This document shows positions 26,401 through 41,400 of a DNA stretch of 64,000 bases, piece after piece. Position 1 is the first letter of the stretch. The number at the start of each line of letters is the position of its first letter. Source of the DNA: Anseranas semipalmata (taxonomy: Eukaryota; Chordata; Aves; Anseriformes; Anseranatidae); assembly GCA_013399115.1 (NCBI GenBank), contig VXAA01006529.1:286867-350866 (forward strand). The letters run 5' to 3'. A program made the translations under genes and the position numbers. Under the pieces are notes generated by a model. The model was not told the DNA's origin. It searched no databases and worked only from the letters and a program-made list of their open reading frames with translations.

Positions 26401-29400
26401 AATGCATGCTAGGTAAGCTTGCAGATGACACTAAATTAGGAGGAGCTGTTGACTCCCTCCAAGGTAGAGAGGCCTTGCAGAGAGATCTTGACAGACCAGA
26501 GGGTTAGGCCATCACCAACTGTATGAAGTTCAACAAGAGCAAGTGCCAGATTCTTTGCCTGGGATGGGGCAACTCTGGCTGTATGTACAGACTGGGGGAC
26601 AAGAGGCTGGAGAGCAGCCCCGCAGAAAGGGACCTGGGGGTTCTGGTCAAGAGCAAGTTGAACATGAGCCAGCAGTGTGCCCTGGCAGCCAGGAGGGCCA
26701 ACCGTACCCTGGATGCATCAAGCACGGCATTGCTAGCTGGCTGAGGGAAGTGATTGTCCCGCTCTGCTCTACGCTGGTGCGGCCTCACCTCGAGTGCTGT
26801 GTGCAGTTCTGGGCACCACAGTACAAAAAGGACATGAAACTGCTGGAGAGTGTCCAGAGAAGCTCTACAAAGATGGTGAAGGGCCTAGAGGGGAAGACGT
26901 ATGAAGAGCAGGTGAGGTCCTTTGGATTGTTCAGCCCAGAGAAGAGCAGACTGAGGGGAGGCCTCACGGCGGCCTGCAGCTTCCTCACGAGGGGAGCGGA
27001 GGGGCAGGCGCTGATCTCTGCTCTCTGGTGACAGCGACAGGACCTGAGGGAACGGCATGGAGCTGTGACAGGGGAGGGTCAGGCTGGGTGTTAGGAAAAG
27101 GTTCTTGACCAAGAGGGTGGTCGGGCACTGGAACAGGCTCCCCAGGGCAGTGGTCATGGCACCGAGCCTGCTGGAGTCCAAGAAGCTTTTGGACAATGTT
27201 CTATGACAAAAGTTTTAATTTTTGGGTGATCCTGTGTGGAGCCAGGAGTTGGACTTGCTGGTTCTTTCTGGGTCCCTTTGAACTTGAGATATTCTATGAT
27301 TCTATGATAAAATTCTGTATGGTGCAGGGGAGGGAGGGAAAATCCATCTTGCTGTGGCTTATAAAAGTATGGGCCACACTATGTCTTAAAAACTAGTACT
27401 ACTGGCCTGTATATCTGGCAGGGATTTTCTTCCCTGTGGCCATTGGAAGCGAGTAGGAAAGCTAAAGGATTGAAACATGCTTGGGGAATCTCATGTTAAA
27501 TTGCACAGTGTTTAGGAGTGGTGTTTCTTTCAGTCAAATGGGGTGCTGTTAATGTTGTCCAGAACGCTGTAAAGGTTTAAAAGTTTTTCAGCACTGTCCC
27601 TGTGTGAGATACCTGTTCTGGCCACCTTGCTGACAGGAGGACATTTTACATCATCATAGAGAAAATCTGGTGGATATCTTAGTCTTTGATGTAGTGTTGT
27701 AGGAAATACCGCAGCAGATGACACCTGAGAGATCTGGCTTGCTGCAGTACACTCTGCATCTCAGACAACGTGGAGTTTTTGATGGTGCAAAGAATTGCAT
27801 CATGAAAAGTGAGGTTGATACTCTTTCCTTAACTCATGCCGCTGTGCCTTTTTATTTTATTTCACAATTGTGTGAGTTGAGTACAGAGTGTCAGTCCAGC
27901 CCTGCATTACCCCAGGTCACTTAAAAACTGGTAACATTTTGACAGAAGTTGAACTCACCACAACTTCAGCCACAGTAGACAGTGGTTCTACAAACTAGAA
28001 AGTGCTGTATGAGACAGCAAAAACTGGCAGCTGAGAGTGATCTGTTTTCTTGTAGCCGCATTATTTCTTTTTCACACCAAACCCTCACTAATGACCATTG
28101 ACTGAGAAGACTCCAATAAACCAAAATTCATGGAAGAGCCTTCTTTTTGCAAGAAGTGTGTTATGAAGATACATCAACCATTTGTAAGGGTAATTTTAAC
28201 CAATATATGAAAACTACAGAAGAAAATGAAGCCCAGAACTTCCCAGGCAAGTTCCACTGAAGTGTCACCAGTCCCCTGACAATGGGCAGGCTGGAGGAGA
28301 CCCACAGCCAAGGCAACACTTTCCCCTTGTTCCACTAGAGTGAAGTGAGAATTGAAATCTCCAGGACTGGGAACACTATTAGCTAATTGGCTCTAGTGGT
28401 GTAGATACAAGCACATACAAACCTAATGGCACAGTTTGCAATGTCCATGCTGAAGTATCCTGTCAGTTTAGCACTTTGTTCTCCTATGAGTTTTCTGCTT
28501 GTGAAGAACTGTTTTTCCATTGATCAGCTGGTACTGTTTGATCCTGTGTTCTTGGAGTGTAGAAGAGGAAAAATTATAGATGCACAGCATATTCATGAAC
28601 ATGCATGTGTCCTGCTTAAATCAAGATAGCTCTCCCAAAATCACAGTCTGAGAATCTGTACCCTTTGAAAATCCTGCACATCATATTGGCTGCTGAGGGG
28701 AAGGGATTTTACTCATCTGTATTGCATATTTTTGTTAATGAATTTCTCTTAAAAATATTTTTAAAGGATTTTTCAAAAAAAAAAATCTATTCAATAAAAA
28801 TAAAACATTTAGAAACCAAATCTTAGGTAGATGAAGCAGCTTTATACAAACAGTTAAATGTACAGAATTACAAGTTGTTCTCCAGTTCATTTGTTACATT
28901 AAATGAATTATCTACTGAGTAAAACAGGTGAGGAAACACATCATTCATAGTGTTGTTTATTTACTTAGTTTACCTCAGTAAATTTGCACTTCGATAAAGA
29001 CTAAATACTATATGAAGCTGTTTCGAGGCAGAGAATATACTCAGTTGTAACATTTTTTCCATTTATGAATGAATCCCAAAATTCAGAGAGTTTATTTCTT
29101 TCTTTGATGTAAAAGTTTTGAATAAAGACTTAAAGAGCTGAGCTGTTTTGCCTGTGCTATCAGCCAAACAACTTTGGGCTGTACATAGGAGGAAAGCAGA
29201 AAAAAAATCTTTTAATTAATTGTTTCCCAAGTCACAGAGATACATACCTAGTCCCCGCCCACCTCTCGATACTTGTTTTAAGTGGTGTCCTTTAAAGGGT
29301 GTTCTCATACCAAGTTTCTTTTATACTTTTAGGTCACTACATGTATGTGGACTCTGTTTATGTCAAACATTTTCAGGAAGTGGCTCAGCTAATCTCACCG

Positions 29401-32400
29401 AAGACCACGGCCCCAATGTCTGGCTGCTTATCTTTTTATTATCAACTTAAGCAGGAGAGCAGCATTGTTTTTACCCTTTACTTGAGAGATATGAATGGCT
29501 TTTATGAAGAGATCTGGAAAACAGACAGTGCCTTGACCACAGACTGGACGTTAGCAGAAGTTGACTTTAGCGCACCATACCCCATGGAGGTAAAACAATC
29601 ATTCCTATACAGTCCAGCTGTGACTTTCAGGTTGCATCAGACATCAGTGCTGACTCAGGACAAGTTGGGAACATACCAGTGGCCTCCCAGTAGCTGAAAG
29701 ATGGTTGTAATGATGCTGCTGATCTGTCATTTCCTTTGTTGTTTCCTTTGTCCACTGTGTAAAGGTCAAGGAGAAATCACTTTTCATGCTGGTGCTTGGT
29801 TTTCAGCAAAGATGAAGTCAGGTGGTGAAGTGCTTGAAGGGACTGCCTGGGGAGGTTGTAGAGTCCTGCTAATGTGAGATCTTTTGGTTCCTACCAAATA
29901 ATGTCATTGTCCTCTCAGTCCCATATTTCTGTGAATTGATGATCCATTTTTGAAGATGCTGAGTATCATAAAATTATGCATGCCTCCCACTGCAGAAGAA
30001 AAACTTTTTAAAAATATTCCAGATGTTTTTTCTGCCTTATGCAATCCATTTTTGCTTACATGAGGCAGAGTTCAAACCTGGGTCCTAATAGTACAGTAGC
30101 TCTTAGATGTGAAAGCTAGCTCTTTATGGTAACTAAAATTAATGTCAAAAGTATCAGGAAGAAGTAGAATTTTGTATTCCCTAGTGTTCACTGAAAAATA
30201 AATACCTTAGAAGACTGGAATAAACAGTGTATTATATATGGATATTATATGTAATTACATATATAATATATTTATATTCTACATGTTATACATATATATG
30301 TATTTATATATATAACACAGTTATATGCATATCTATAGATATAGGGATATATAATGCTAGGATTACAAAGAGATCAGATTTAATTCTGTTTGCTTTAACT
30401 CTACATAATTTATTCATTAATTCAATACAAACCTACAGATTTTCAGAAAGTATTAGAGGTAAAGCTAATTTTCATTAAATGTTGCATACTTCTTTCATAC
30501 ACAGTAATGTCACTGAACAAATCATCTATTGAAACTGTCAGACTTCAAATGGTATGGGAAACAAGATGAGATATAATAGCAAAGTACACTTCAACCCAAC
30601 AATAGGAACAGAAGAAGAGGTATAATGTTTGCTGATATCCTGGACATAATTTTAAAACACCATATTTGAAGCTAAGAACAAATTATAAAAAATTGGCCGT
30701 AAAGTATAGAAGGGTCAAAAAATTGGAATGATTAAACAATAAAGCGAAGAGAGAAGATTAAACAAAATCTGCAAAAAACAGAAGTTGTATGCGAATGGGA
30801 AAAACAGAAGAGACCATATGCTGTGGCAGGCAGAAAAGAATGTATGGGAATGTCATTCTACATCAGTACAATGAATTGCAAAGCCTTTAGCAACACATTG
30901 GAATTTGAAAGTATGCTTAAGTATCTGTGGGTCCAATCAAGGTGAAATATTGAAAGTGCACAAATACTGAACCACAGCAGAAAAGCCAAACGTGTCTTTT
31001 GCATCTGTGTGCCCTGTGAAGGAATTCCCACACTACAGCCTTTATTTACTAGAGAGAATTTAGAGGAACTGTCTTAATATGTCAGTGGGTATGTAGCTAA
31101 AAAAACAGTCAGTCAAAGGCAGAGCAGCTTTCCTGGGTTCCTTTGCCCTTCAGAGCTGCCTCCCATGGCATCCCACCTACTGGTACCTGAATGAGCCCAA
31201 ATCTGCTCTGCTGAAGCCCAGGGTCTGTGCTCTGCTACTTGCCTTCCTCCCTCACTCCTCTCAGGTACCTGACTCCACTATTACATGGTCACTACAGCAT
31301 CACTGGCTGTAAATTTGTCAATGATCAATTAGACCTGGGAGTTACTGTAGTTAGTTTTGTGAAAACGTTATCTCAGTTCTTACTGGCATTCATAAAACCA
31401 TCTGGAATGTTGGAAATTTTCTATACAGGAATATACAGCAAACCATAGGATGTAATGTCAGTAAATGAATGAATGCACAGGATATCCCTGTCTTCAGTAG
31501 AGTACACAACTCCAATCCTTTCAGTTAAAATGAATATCCTTAGAATTACAAGAGGGAGATGGGGATAATCAAGTTACATGAATAAAATAACAGTTCTCAG
31601 CCTGGGAAAAAAAAAAAAAAGTAGAGTATGGTAGAAGCTTATAAAAATCATGAGTGACACAGAAAAGTTTGACTGTTCCTGTTTCTCATAATTTGCATTG
31701 CTGTTCCAAAACCAAGGGACAATTTTTTCATACATAGCATAACTAAACTGTAGAACTCAATTCCACAACACACTATGGATACCATTATTGTGACCAGTTC
31801 AAAAGCTGATTAGACAAATTTGTGGAAGAATCCATTGGGAATGCAATGTGAGGGAAGAACTGGAAGCTTGTCATCATCTACAGGTCTTTCTGTAAGTGAC
31901 CTCTGCTGAAAACAAGATACTGGGCAAAATGGGCCTTTATTCTGCTCCAGAAATCTTTATATAATCCAACATAGTCATTATTTTAGAGATAATTTTACAT
32001 AAATAAGATTAAACGTTGCATATTATTTTTTCAGTCTGTTCACGAGGATCCTTCTCTTTTTTCATCCAGCTAGAGGAAATGTTTCAGGTTTCTTACACAG
32101 CTCTTCTATTTTGGCTCCCATCTGTAGGCAACACATCACAGACATTGCTATCACTGGACAGGATCTCACTCTGGAAGCATTTGTCTTTATATCCTTGTTT
32201 TGTCCCTGGGGTTGTCTTGTGGTTCAGGCCTTTTCTCAAAGTTTTCCTGTAGCTCAGTGCTTTGATACTTTAGATAAATTTTAACACACTTCCTCAAGAG
32301 TTATGGACTGTCCTCCACTTACTTGAGGAAATGATGTCCCTTGGGAATGGCAGGGTACACACAATGTTTGATTTTGTGGTAAACAAAATACAGTGATAGC

Positions 32401-35400
32401 TTTTCTGGTTCTTAACTGATTTTTTAAAAGGAAAACTTCCTTGCCAGCTGATTCCAAGGCATGGGTTTCAGTGTCTGAGGATGTTTAGAGAAAAGTTAAC
32501 GTGTTAACAACAATACATGCAGACCAATCCACACAGTATTGTTTTTAGCTCTTGATTAAGACAGATGCTAGGTACAGTAGTAATGAGGCAGCTTTGGAGT
32601 TACAGTCAATAAAGATTAATGACTCTGACTACTGGTCCGGTGTGGTATCATTAGAGTAGCCTTACTGCATCTTTAAAATTGATGTTTCATAAAGCAGCAG
32701 AAAAGCTCTGTTCTTGATTTTTCCTTGACCTTGAGTGGACAAAGATCTGGTGCAAGGGTCAGAGTTGGATTTGTATCACAAATAAGTGATATAATTCAAT
32801 TTGTCCCAACATCAACAGTGCTGTCTGAGGTGCCATGGAATCTGTTTGGGAGATTTGGTCAGAATTCTGTAATATGAAGATGTGTACCAAAATTATTGTT
32901 GTGGCAGATGAATAACAAATGATTATTATTTCCAGGTAGTATTTGAAGTTGCTTTCAACAGTGCCAAGGGAGGTTATGTTGCACTTGATGACATTTCTTT
33001 CTCTCCGGTTTACTGCAGCAATCAGACAGGTATGAGTTCTTATTGCTCTCTGCCATCCTTGATTTCTCCCTTTGCTTTGTCCCTTTGAACTGCCTCTGTC
33101 AGTACTTGCAATATTTGGTAGTGATGTGCAGATGCTGACTTCTTAGCTAACCAATGCCATTGGGCATCTCTTTCTCCTAGTGACAAAACAGCAGTGTAGG
33201 GCAGATAAAGACTAAGGCCATTCACTGGATCAGTTGATCTAGAAACCAGTCTTTAACGCTTCCTTTCCAGTGGCCTTGCCTCAGGGATCTACAACCAGAG
33301 CGCTGGACTGAATGCTGCATTTGCATCTCCCCAGTGTTAGAACAAATTACCACTTGCAGACCTGCCTCAGAAAGAGAGGAGTGTTTCCCCAGGTGTGACA
33401 GTATGAGGAAGCAAATGTACTGGGCTTTCCATGTTTGCCAGTGTAGGGAATATCTTCCTCCATGCTACATGTCCTGAGGCGTTCTTCGGAGCTAAAACAG
33501 GAGCCTTGCCTTCCTGTCTCAGTTGTTCCTGGAGGTACTATTTGTTTCAGATAGAAGCATGTCTGTCAAGATTTTATTAAGTTTTCACAGCAGCAGAAAT
33601 CAGCTAAGTCCGCATGACCTGTGTTGAAGAGGCACATGGTACCAAGGACTTTGTCATTTGTGAGTGCAGACTCTTAATTCACTATGTATTGGTTGTTTGG
33701 TTTTTCTGCTAGTGGTAAGCAATATTCAAAAGTAGATCAGTGGTTTCCCACTGAGCCCATCCATTCTTTTTGGTCACAAGTTTGAATTTTTGGCTAGTGT
33801 TTTGAAGTAATTGAGGAAAAAGAGATTTTTTCCCCCTTTTTAGCTGCTTGGAGTCTCTGCTAGCTTTACCTTCACTGCACATATTATGATATGATATTAA
33901 TATATATGTTATTTTTATATATTATATACATTATGAATCCATCACACTTGGCTTAATAAATCTAGTTGTTTCATTAACTCCTCAGTGCCTGTTCTATTTT
34001 TGCTTTGTCTTGCAACAAAAATACTGGTCTATGTTTGCAGTATAGCATGGATAGGAGCTGTGTGCTCATCTGTGTTTTCCATTTTAAGTTTCAAGATGTC
34101 TTACATGCAGTGAGTTATGGGATATTTCCTAGTATTTTATGCCCCAGCCCTGATTTTGTTGTGATGTGATGGCCCAAGTTCAGATCCACTCTGACTGGTG
34201 AAATTGATTGGTTCAGCTAAGAGCTTTGCTTACTAAGTCTGATTTGTAGTTCTTTTTGGTTGTGGGTTGTTTTTTGTTTTTCCTATTTAAGAAATGAATA
34301 CCAATCATTTGCTTGATATTTTGTTGAAATACGTTTAGCTGCGGGTTAATCATTTAGACTTATTTCCCATTTCCATCTGAAATTATTTTGAGTAGAGATG
34401 TTTTAACAGTCAAGAGATCTTCATTTTCCTTGTATTCAACCACAGAGGTGTATATTACAGTATTAAATTTTTTCCTTATTTTTCTAAAAGTTTTGGTCAA
34501 TAAAGGTCTCGATGTTAGCCTGAGAGAGGGAAAAGATACCAGAGTATTACACTTGCTCGACAAAGGATGAATCAAATGCTACATGGGCCTGGTAGAGCTC
34601 CAGCTGTGTGTTTTGTTTGGTGAGGAACACAGGGTCAGGAGGCCAGAGCTGCCACTTACTTCTCTGTAGGCAGAGAAAAACACCTAGGCAGTGCATAGAT
34701 CCGACTTATTTGAGGACAAAGAACTGGGACAAAGTCCCTACCCTTGCCTGGAAATCCCACTTAGCCTCTGTACACAAAGGTCACACCTGCTGACATGGAG
34801 TGGTGCTCACGGGGTCCAGATTCGTGACCTAGCCAAAAATCACATAGTCACTTTGGGTTGTGCCCCCTCCTTCACCCAGCATCTGCAACAAGGGACTGAA
34901 GAGGTTTTTAAAGAAGTCTAGATATTTTACCTAAAAGCACCCTTTCACCACAGGTCAATAGAGAGCTGTCAGTAGGGCTGGGGGGTTAACTTAGCTTTTA
35001 ATAAACTCTTTCTCTAAAAGGTGCAATTTTCCGTGGTGCAGTGCTAAAATGAGTGAGGCATAGGTCCAGCGGTCAACGGCCATGAGGTGGTACACAAACC
35101 AAAAGCTATTTGACTTACATACCCAGAGCATGTATATGCACACACGTTATCCGTTACTACAAAAGGTTTTTGAGAGAAGTGCTGTTTAAAAAAAATATTG
35201 AACGTTTATGTTAGAAAATTATCCCCTTGGAAACTGAAAAGACATGCACACACATGCACACAGTCCTACTCATTTTGTCCAAATATCTTTTGAATGAAGC
35301 AGAAGGATGAATACAAATACCTGAATATCTTCGTGCATTATGTCTTAAAGGAGGAATCTTCTTTTAATGTTTGTAGCTTATTTATATTCTATAGGGACTG

Positions 35401-38400
35401 TAAGGGAGGATTTTTTTTTTCCCTCCAGCAAAAATATAAGAAAATAACATCCGCTTGTGATAGAAAATTGATAGCTTGATCTCAGTGTGACTTTGCATCA
35501 TATACGCATAACATCTTTGTGTGTTCTTCTATAACTCCAAGATGAAACAGAGTACACTTTGGCATACCTGTGCTTCAGATGTCTGTGCTTGTTTTGCTGT
35601 ACCCTTCCTAACAGAACATATACATTTGTCTTTTAGGAATTCCCTTCAATCCTGCAGAGGCAGGCTGCAATTTTGAGGAAGATCTGTGTAATTTTTACCA
35701 GGATCACAAGGATGGCCCAGGATGGAGCAGAGTGAAAGTGAAGCGCAATGTGTATAGAGCAGGAGATCACACGACTGGGTTTGGTAAATCAAAACTTTTC
35801 ACTAGAAAAGTCAAACTGGATAAAGGTTAACCTATTGTATAAATTTTCACTCTGTTAAATAACTTCATTGGCACACTAGTTAGACTGCCTCTCTGTAAAT
35901 CCCTGCTGTGGAAAAGCAGTGTACACTGCTGTGCCCTAGCTGGGACTCCGTCTGTGCCTGGCCCCGCACGCGCAGGGGGAATGTCACATGTTGAAGGGCC
36001 ACACAGGGCCATAAACCAGAGCAGCGTCACTGGGCTGTGCTGATCTGCAGTCACTGAAGATATGACTCCACAAAAACATGCAAGCAAATATGATAGTAGC
36101 TTAATGCATTGCTTTTCATATAGAGAAGAGCTGAGCTCGTAGCTCTTCCAGGCATAAGACAGTTGGCATTTTTAAGGGAAAACTGTGAGATTTTGTGTAG
36201 TGAAACCACATAGTGAAAGGCCTGCTAATAAGTTCTGAAAATGTCTTTTGCACTGATGTAGTGCTTCTCATACATCCCCTTATGTAGAGTATCTGTGGTT
36301 ATTAATCGTGTGTGCTAAAGCCCCACCTCTTTCATACTCAATGCTGAAAATAATATGCTCTGTGCCCCATCCTTCATTCTCTGGTCTCAGAGCAGTAACT
36401 TTGAAATAGTGAGGCTTCTGGTGAGGCCAGCAGGCCAGAGAATATTTCCATGTGTATTTGAAGAGTACTTATTTCTAGTAACTTAGCTGTGTGCCAGTTT
36501 AGTTTGAAATAGCAAGGATGTTTTTAGAAAAAAATCTTATTCCCCTTCGATATCTGTTTTCTGCCAGTAGAAACTGTTTTTACAACCAAAGTCTGCTGCA
36601 ATAACAGAAGCTGCTTTAATAGCAAATAAGCTGTGCTAATTGTCTATTAGAAATACTCAATAATTGCACTGTCTTGCAGGTTATTACTTGCTGGCAAACA
36701 CAAAGTTTACATCACAGCCTGGGTACATTGGACGTCTGTATGGCCCAACCCTGCCAGGAAACTTGCAGTTTTGTCTGCGTTTTTATTATGCCTTGTACGG
36801 CTTTTTCAAAATGAGCGGCACCCTTGCTGTTTATATTTTTGAGGAGAATCATGTGGTTCAAGAGAAAATCTGGTCTGTCTCGGACTCTCCAAAGGGAGTT
36901 TGGACTCAAGCTGAAATCTCCTTCAAAAAGCCTATGCCTTGCAAGGTAAGAGCCAGCTCTTCACATCTATACGGCTGTAGATGGAGGTTTTCCTTGCCTT
37001 TTCCTTCCAGGGAACTCTCTTCCCTGGGGACTAATTCTGAGTGAGCTGTACCTGGAGAGTGAAATAAAGGTCCCAGGCAGTGCAGAGGGGAGAAGCGTTC
37101 TTTGCAGTCTAGCTCTCGTGTGAGCCCCAGTAAAGGGGCTTTGTACCGGGAGCAGGGCAGTGCCCGGGTGTCCTGAACAGTAGTCACAGTACTCACGGAG
37201 ACTCCACTGGAGGAGCTGGAATGACAGCTGGTTGTTTCTCAGTGCTCTCTACGTTCGTGCATTTTTGTTTGTTTCCTATGTGATTCCAATTACCTTAGTG
37301 AAATACAGATTGTAATCAATTAAAAAGTTCAGTGCCAAAGTTCTGGTCAAAATGGCGAGCTGATCCTAAACTACTTTCCTAAACTAAGCCACTAGGTTAA
37401 AATATGAAAACAGAAGTCAGTGTAATTTAGAGCAATAGACCTGAAGTATTTGCAGTGTCTGGTTGGTGAGGTCATTTTAATATCTCAGCAAGTTAATAAC
37501 AATATTTCTTATCACCTCCTGAATAAGTTTTCAAGCTGCTGTTATTCCTCATCTCCACTCATATTACAAAGACCCACTTTTCTCAGGTGACTCGCACAAA
37601 TTTGTGCAGGAGCTATGTCTGCAGTTATCCTGATTTCTGTAATGTTTTTTCACTATCTCTGAGTCAGCTGAGGGGGACCAGATGGATCGCTACCCAAGGA
37701 CACTGAGATAAATCCAGATTTTTTTACAGAATGTGATAATACTATATTGCATGTAAATGAAAGCTTTTGTTAGTAAGTCTTCAAATAAAAGCATTTCTAA
37801 ACTATAGAAAAACATCTTAAGCATTTTGCCCCACTATAAAGTAATTTTTGAAATGGCAGGAGTTATTTAGTGTAACTTTTTGGAAAAAAAAGTTTTGCCT
37901 GGAAGTAAATGCACTGTAAAAAGAAAAGCTCAAAAGAAAAGTTGCTAAAATGTGTTAAAAAGGAAATTAACACTGAAAATTCAACCCTAATTGTTGGGTT
38001 GTTTTCTCTAGATATCTGTTACATTAAAATTTTATGAACTTTCTTATGTCTATATTTTTTGCACATAAAACTTAAATGAATTTCTAATGCCCTTTCAATT
38101 CGTACAGAATGAAACAATTTCTGAATTTTATTACTGCCCAGCAAGTGAGTGATAGAAAACTCACTTAGTATCATCCCAAAATACTTGCAGAAAAGTATAT
38201 TTCTCTTTTTCTTAAAATGTGAGAAGATACTGATCAAAAAGGCAAGCTTCTGACATACTTTTTGCCATCTCCCATTTCCATATTTTTTTATTTCTTTTAA
38301 AAAGGCTCAGTAGCTTGTGCAGCGTAACGCAACGTGTGAGTAGTGATGACAGCTGAACATGACTGTTAACAAATGGTTTATAGCCTTGGAGGTGGCAGGT

Positions 38401-41400
38401 TTTTTTTTAGCATCTGACATTTGCATGGAAAATCTTTTCCAGTATGGATTTATGAAGAACTATTTTTATGTTTTCCTAGAAATTAGTGTATCTAAAAAAC
38501 TTGTGAAGAAGCTTGCCTAGGATGGAAAGCTTGTAAAACTTTTCTTGAAAATCAGCTTTCATGTCTGTAGCTACCAGTCTGCCTGTGGGCAGTACTAGAT
38601 GGGGAGAGTGATACAGGAGAGAAGAAAGAAGTCAAGGGAATATCCTCTCTGCTTCTGAGCCCAGAGGTCTGCAGGAGGGAAGAAACACCATCCTCTGCAG
38701 CAGGGGGCTTTGCTGGCCTCTGGCAACTCCCAAAAACCTTCAGCAACTTCTTCAGGTCTTGTGATGAGAAAGCCTTCTTTCCCACAGAAACAAATTGCAA
38801 AATGTTTCTGTTGAGGTTGCATTCTTCAAATATCACAAAGAGTGAGATTTATTGGTCTTTAGAGAGCTCACATGTTCAGCATTTCATAATTCAGACACCC
38901 CTTAGTGTGTATTTAGGGGGGATGAAGCCATAGCCTTGATTGAAACCTATTATCTTATAGTTTTTTTCCTGGATTGGAAGATTAAATTAGGTTTAGAATA
39001 GGGATTAAGTTGCAGCTTTAAATATGAAGTAGATGCCATTGGTACATAACAAATCATGAACAAGCTGTAATGTCCTGAACTTTGTATAATGGAATGACTG
39101 TTTTATGGTTTTCATGATGCTTGCATATGTATATATATGATTACTTTATTAAGTCTTCATTAGACAAATAGTACATGGAGGACAATGGGTAATGTTCTGA
39201 AGCAGAGGCAAATATATGTGAAAAAGTATGTATATATGAAAAAGTATATACATGAAATATACATAGGAAAATATATCAATATAATATTTTTAAGGCTGAG
39301 AAGGTCGCATGCAAAATACAAATTATGCCAAAGTTTAAGTGTGTGCTTGCTTGCCATAAGGTGAGGGTGAAAAACTGATGTAGTTATGGATTGTCTAATT
39401 GTAATATTCACAAGCAGACTTGAATTAAGTTGCACAGTGAGCCTGATTCTGTCTTTTCCTTGCAATTTCATGCCCATGTCTTCCACCTAAATACTTTTAA
39501 AAGTCATTTCATGCTTAATTTTGTTGTTTCTTTTTTTTCAAAGCTGACGGGAGGAAGTGAAGGAGCATTGTGTGGCATTATATAAACATTCAGTTAGTTA
39601 TCTGTAAAACTATCTGCTGGGGACCTAATGAAATAGCTGACAAGAGACAGGCACTTGCCATCTTCAGTGTAAGCTGGTGGTGGAGGTGTATCAGAGCACA
39701 TTTTGCCTGACTGCAAGGAGTGATGTGAGCCAGCAACTCGGGGATTACACTTCAGGCTCTGGAGGGAGAAATGGCAAACCCCAGACTCTCATCTGCTCAG
39801 TGAAGCTTGATGTCTCTTTTCTTGTCTCCTCCAACCTGTACTCGTGTCTCTTGGTGCCTCACAGATACATCTTTGTCTTTTCTGTCCTGCCCTGTAGGCA
39901 GCAACCCCCCCACTCACATTCCCCATCTTACTTCTGGCTCCTCAGCTCCAGCCAGTCCCTCAGATCCTGTCCATGTCCCAGTCTCTTTGCCCTGCCTGTC
40001 CAAGTTCTTACAAATTTTAGGTTTTCAAAAAGTAATGAATTGACAGAAAGCACAAGTCTGGCACAAAGACCAAACCCAGACACATTTCATCCTCCTATTC
40101 CAAAGTCTAGGAGCGACCAAGCTTTTCAAAGAATTTTCAAAATAGGGGCAAAATAATGCCTTTTTTCCTAGCCTTGTTCTCAGAAATGATGGAACGGTTT
40201 TGGCTTAAATCTTGCAAAACAAGCTTGAAGCAAGCACCCAGAATGGAAAGTCTGAGTTGAAATCATTGCATCTTGGCAATGTTATAAGCAAGTGAAAAAT
40301 ACAGTCTTTTAATGGAGTGAGCTGTTCTTAAAATAAGATGGAGATACCACCTTTTCTCTGGGAGATGTAGTGGTTGATGTGGCTATCACATTGTTTTCTG
40401 AGATGCATCAAGTCTAGACTTAAGCGATAAGAAGCTGTAGGCATGCACAGTAGTTTGGTTTATCAAGTTCTTGGTTACTGGGTGTGACTTGTAGATTGGC
40501 TCCGTGTCTGTGGAAACAGTAAACAGTCTCCTGGCTGCTCCTTAATGGCCAGCTAGGTCAGCGAGGCTGTCGTTGTGTTCCTTTGGCTGGAGAGTCCTGA
40601 AGGTCATACAGATTTTGCAGCCAGAAGGCAATTTTTCTAAAATACCTGAACATGTATGTCCGTCATCTTTCTTCTCACTATGAATATTACACTCAAGGCT
40701 TTGAAAACAATACTTTAAATCCATCGGATATGTTTTAATTTTGATAAGGTACTTTCTTGTGTCAGATCAGTAAAAAGTCTCAGACTTCCATCTCTTGGTT
40801 TGTGTAATGGTTTTTTGCAAGTTCTTTTGGAATTAGCTAACTGCAGTCTGGCACAGAGTGTTGGCTTGAGTTCTGTGAGCAGGAAACTTGAAGCTGGCCA
40901 ACAGGCTTTTATATTACACTTTCAAAATACCACATTGAAAAGGTTAGATGATTATGATCCAACTGAGGAAGTCATAAATGTTTATACTTATACACACACA
41001 CACATATATATATGTAAATACTACAAATATATATATTATATAAAGCTAGTGAGAAGGAGGGAAATTTAAATTCCCATTTTTCTCTTTGTATTTGAGACAG
41101 TTTGTTTAAGTGAGTGTATGCACCTGTGGTCCTATGCATAAAAAGTGTTTTTATACCCATATAAGTGGTTTTATACCCAAAAAGTGTTTTTTTTTTTTTT
41201 TTTATGCCTAGTGAATAAATGTGAGACAGAAGAAATAAAAAAAGATTTTCCTAACATTTACTAAAATAAATGAAACCTCCATGCCTTGTTGTACAAATAT
41301 CTTTAAGGGCAGCAGAAAAATCTGACTTTGAAATATGTAGATTCTTTCTATCTGATTGAATGAACTGAAACTGATCTTCCAAGCTAATACCTGTCAGGGA

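Larger units (their letters stand above)
29590..32935 (+). other. MAMDC2: MAMDC2 intron 6
   Basis: 3346 bases. Contains a TA-rich simple repeat (about 30224-30360) and an ancient turtle-like CR1/L3 relic (about 31625-31975). The 29820-29945 stretch loosely resembles a decayed CR1 tail but is too poor to call. The rest is unrecognised. Confidence 0.85.

Noticed and set aside
29820..29945. Possible CR1 tail (CTGCCTGGGGAGGTTGTAGA)
   Set aside because: Only one CR1-like phrase; the tail and surrounding order are missing.
39677..40156. 159-codon open frame on + in MAMDC2 intron 9
   Set aside because: Low-complexity Ser/Pro-rich product of CT-rich sequence, without flanking exon signals that fit MAMDC2.
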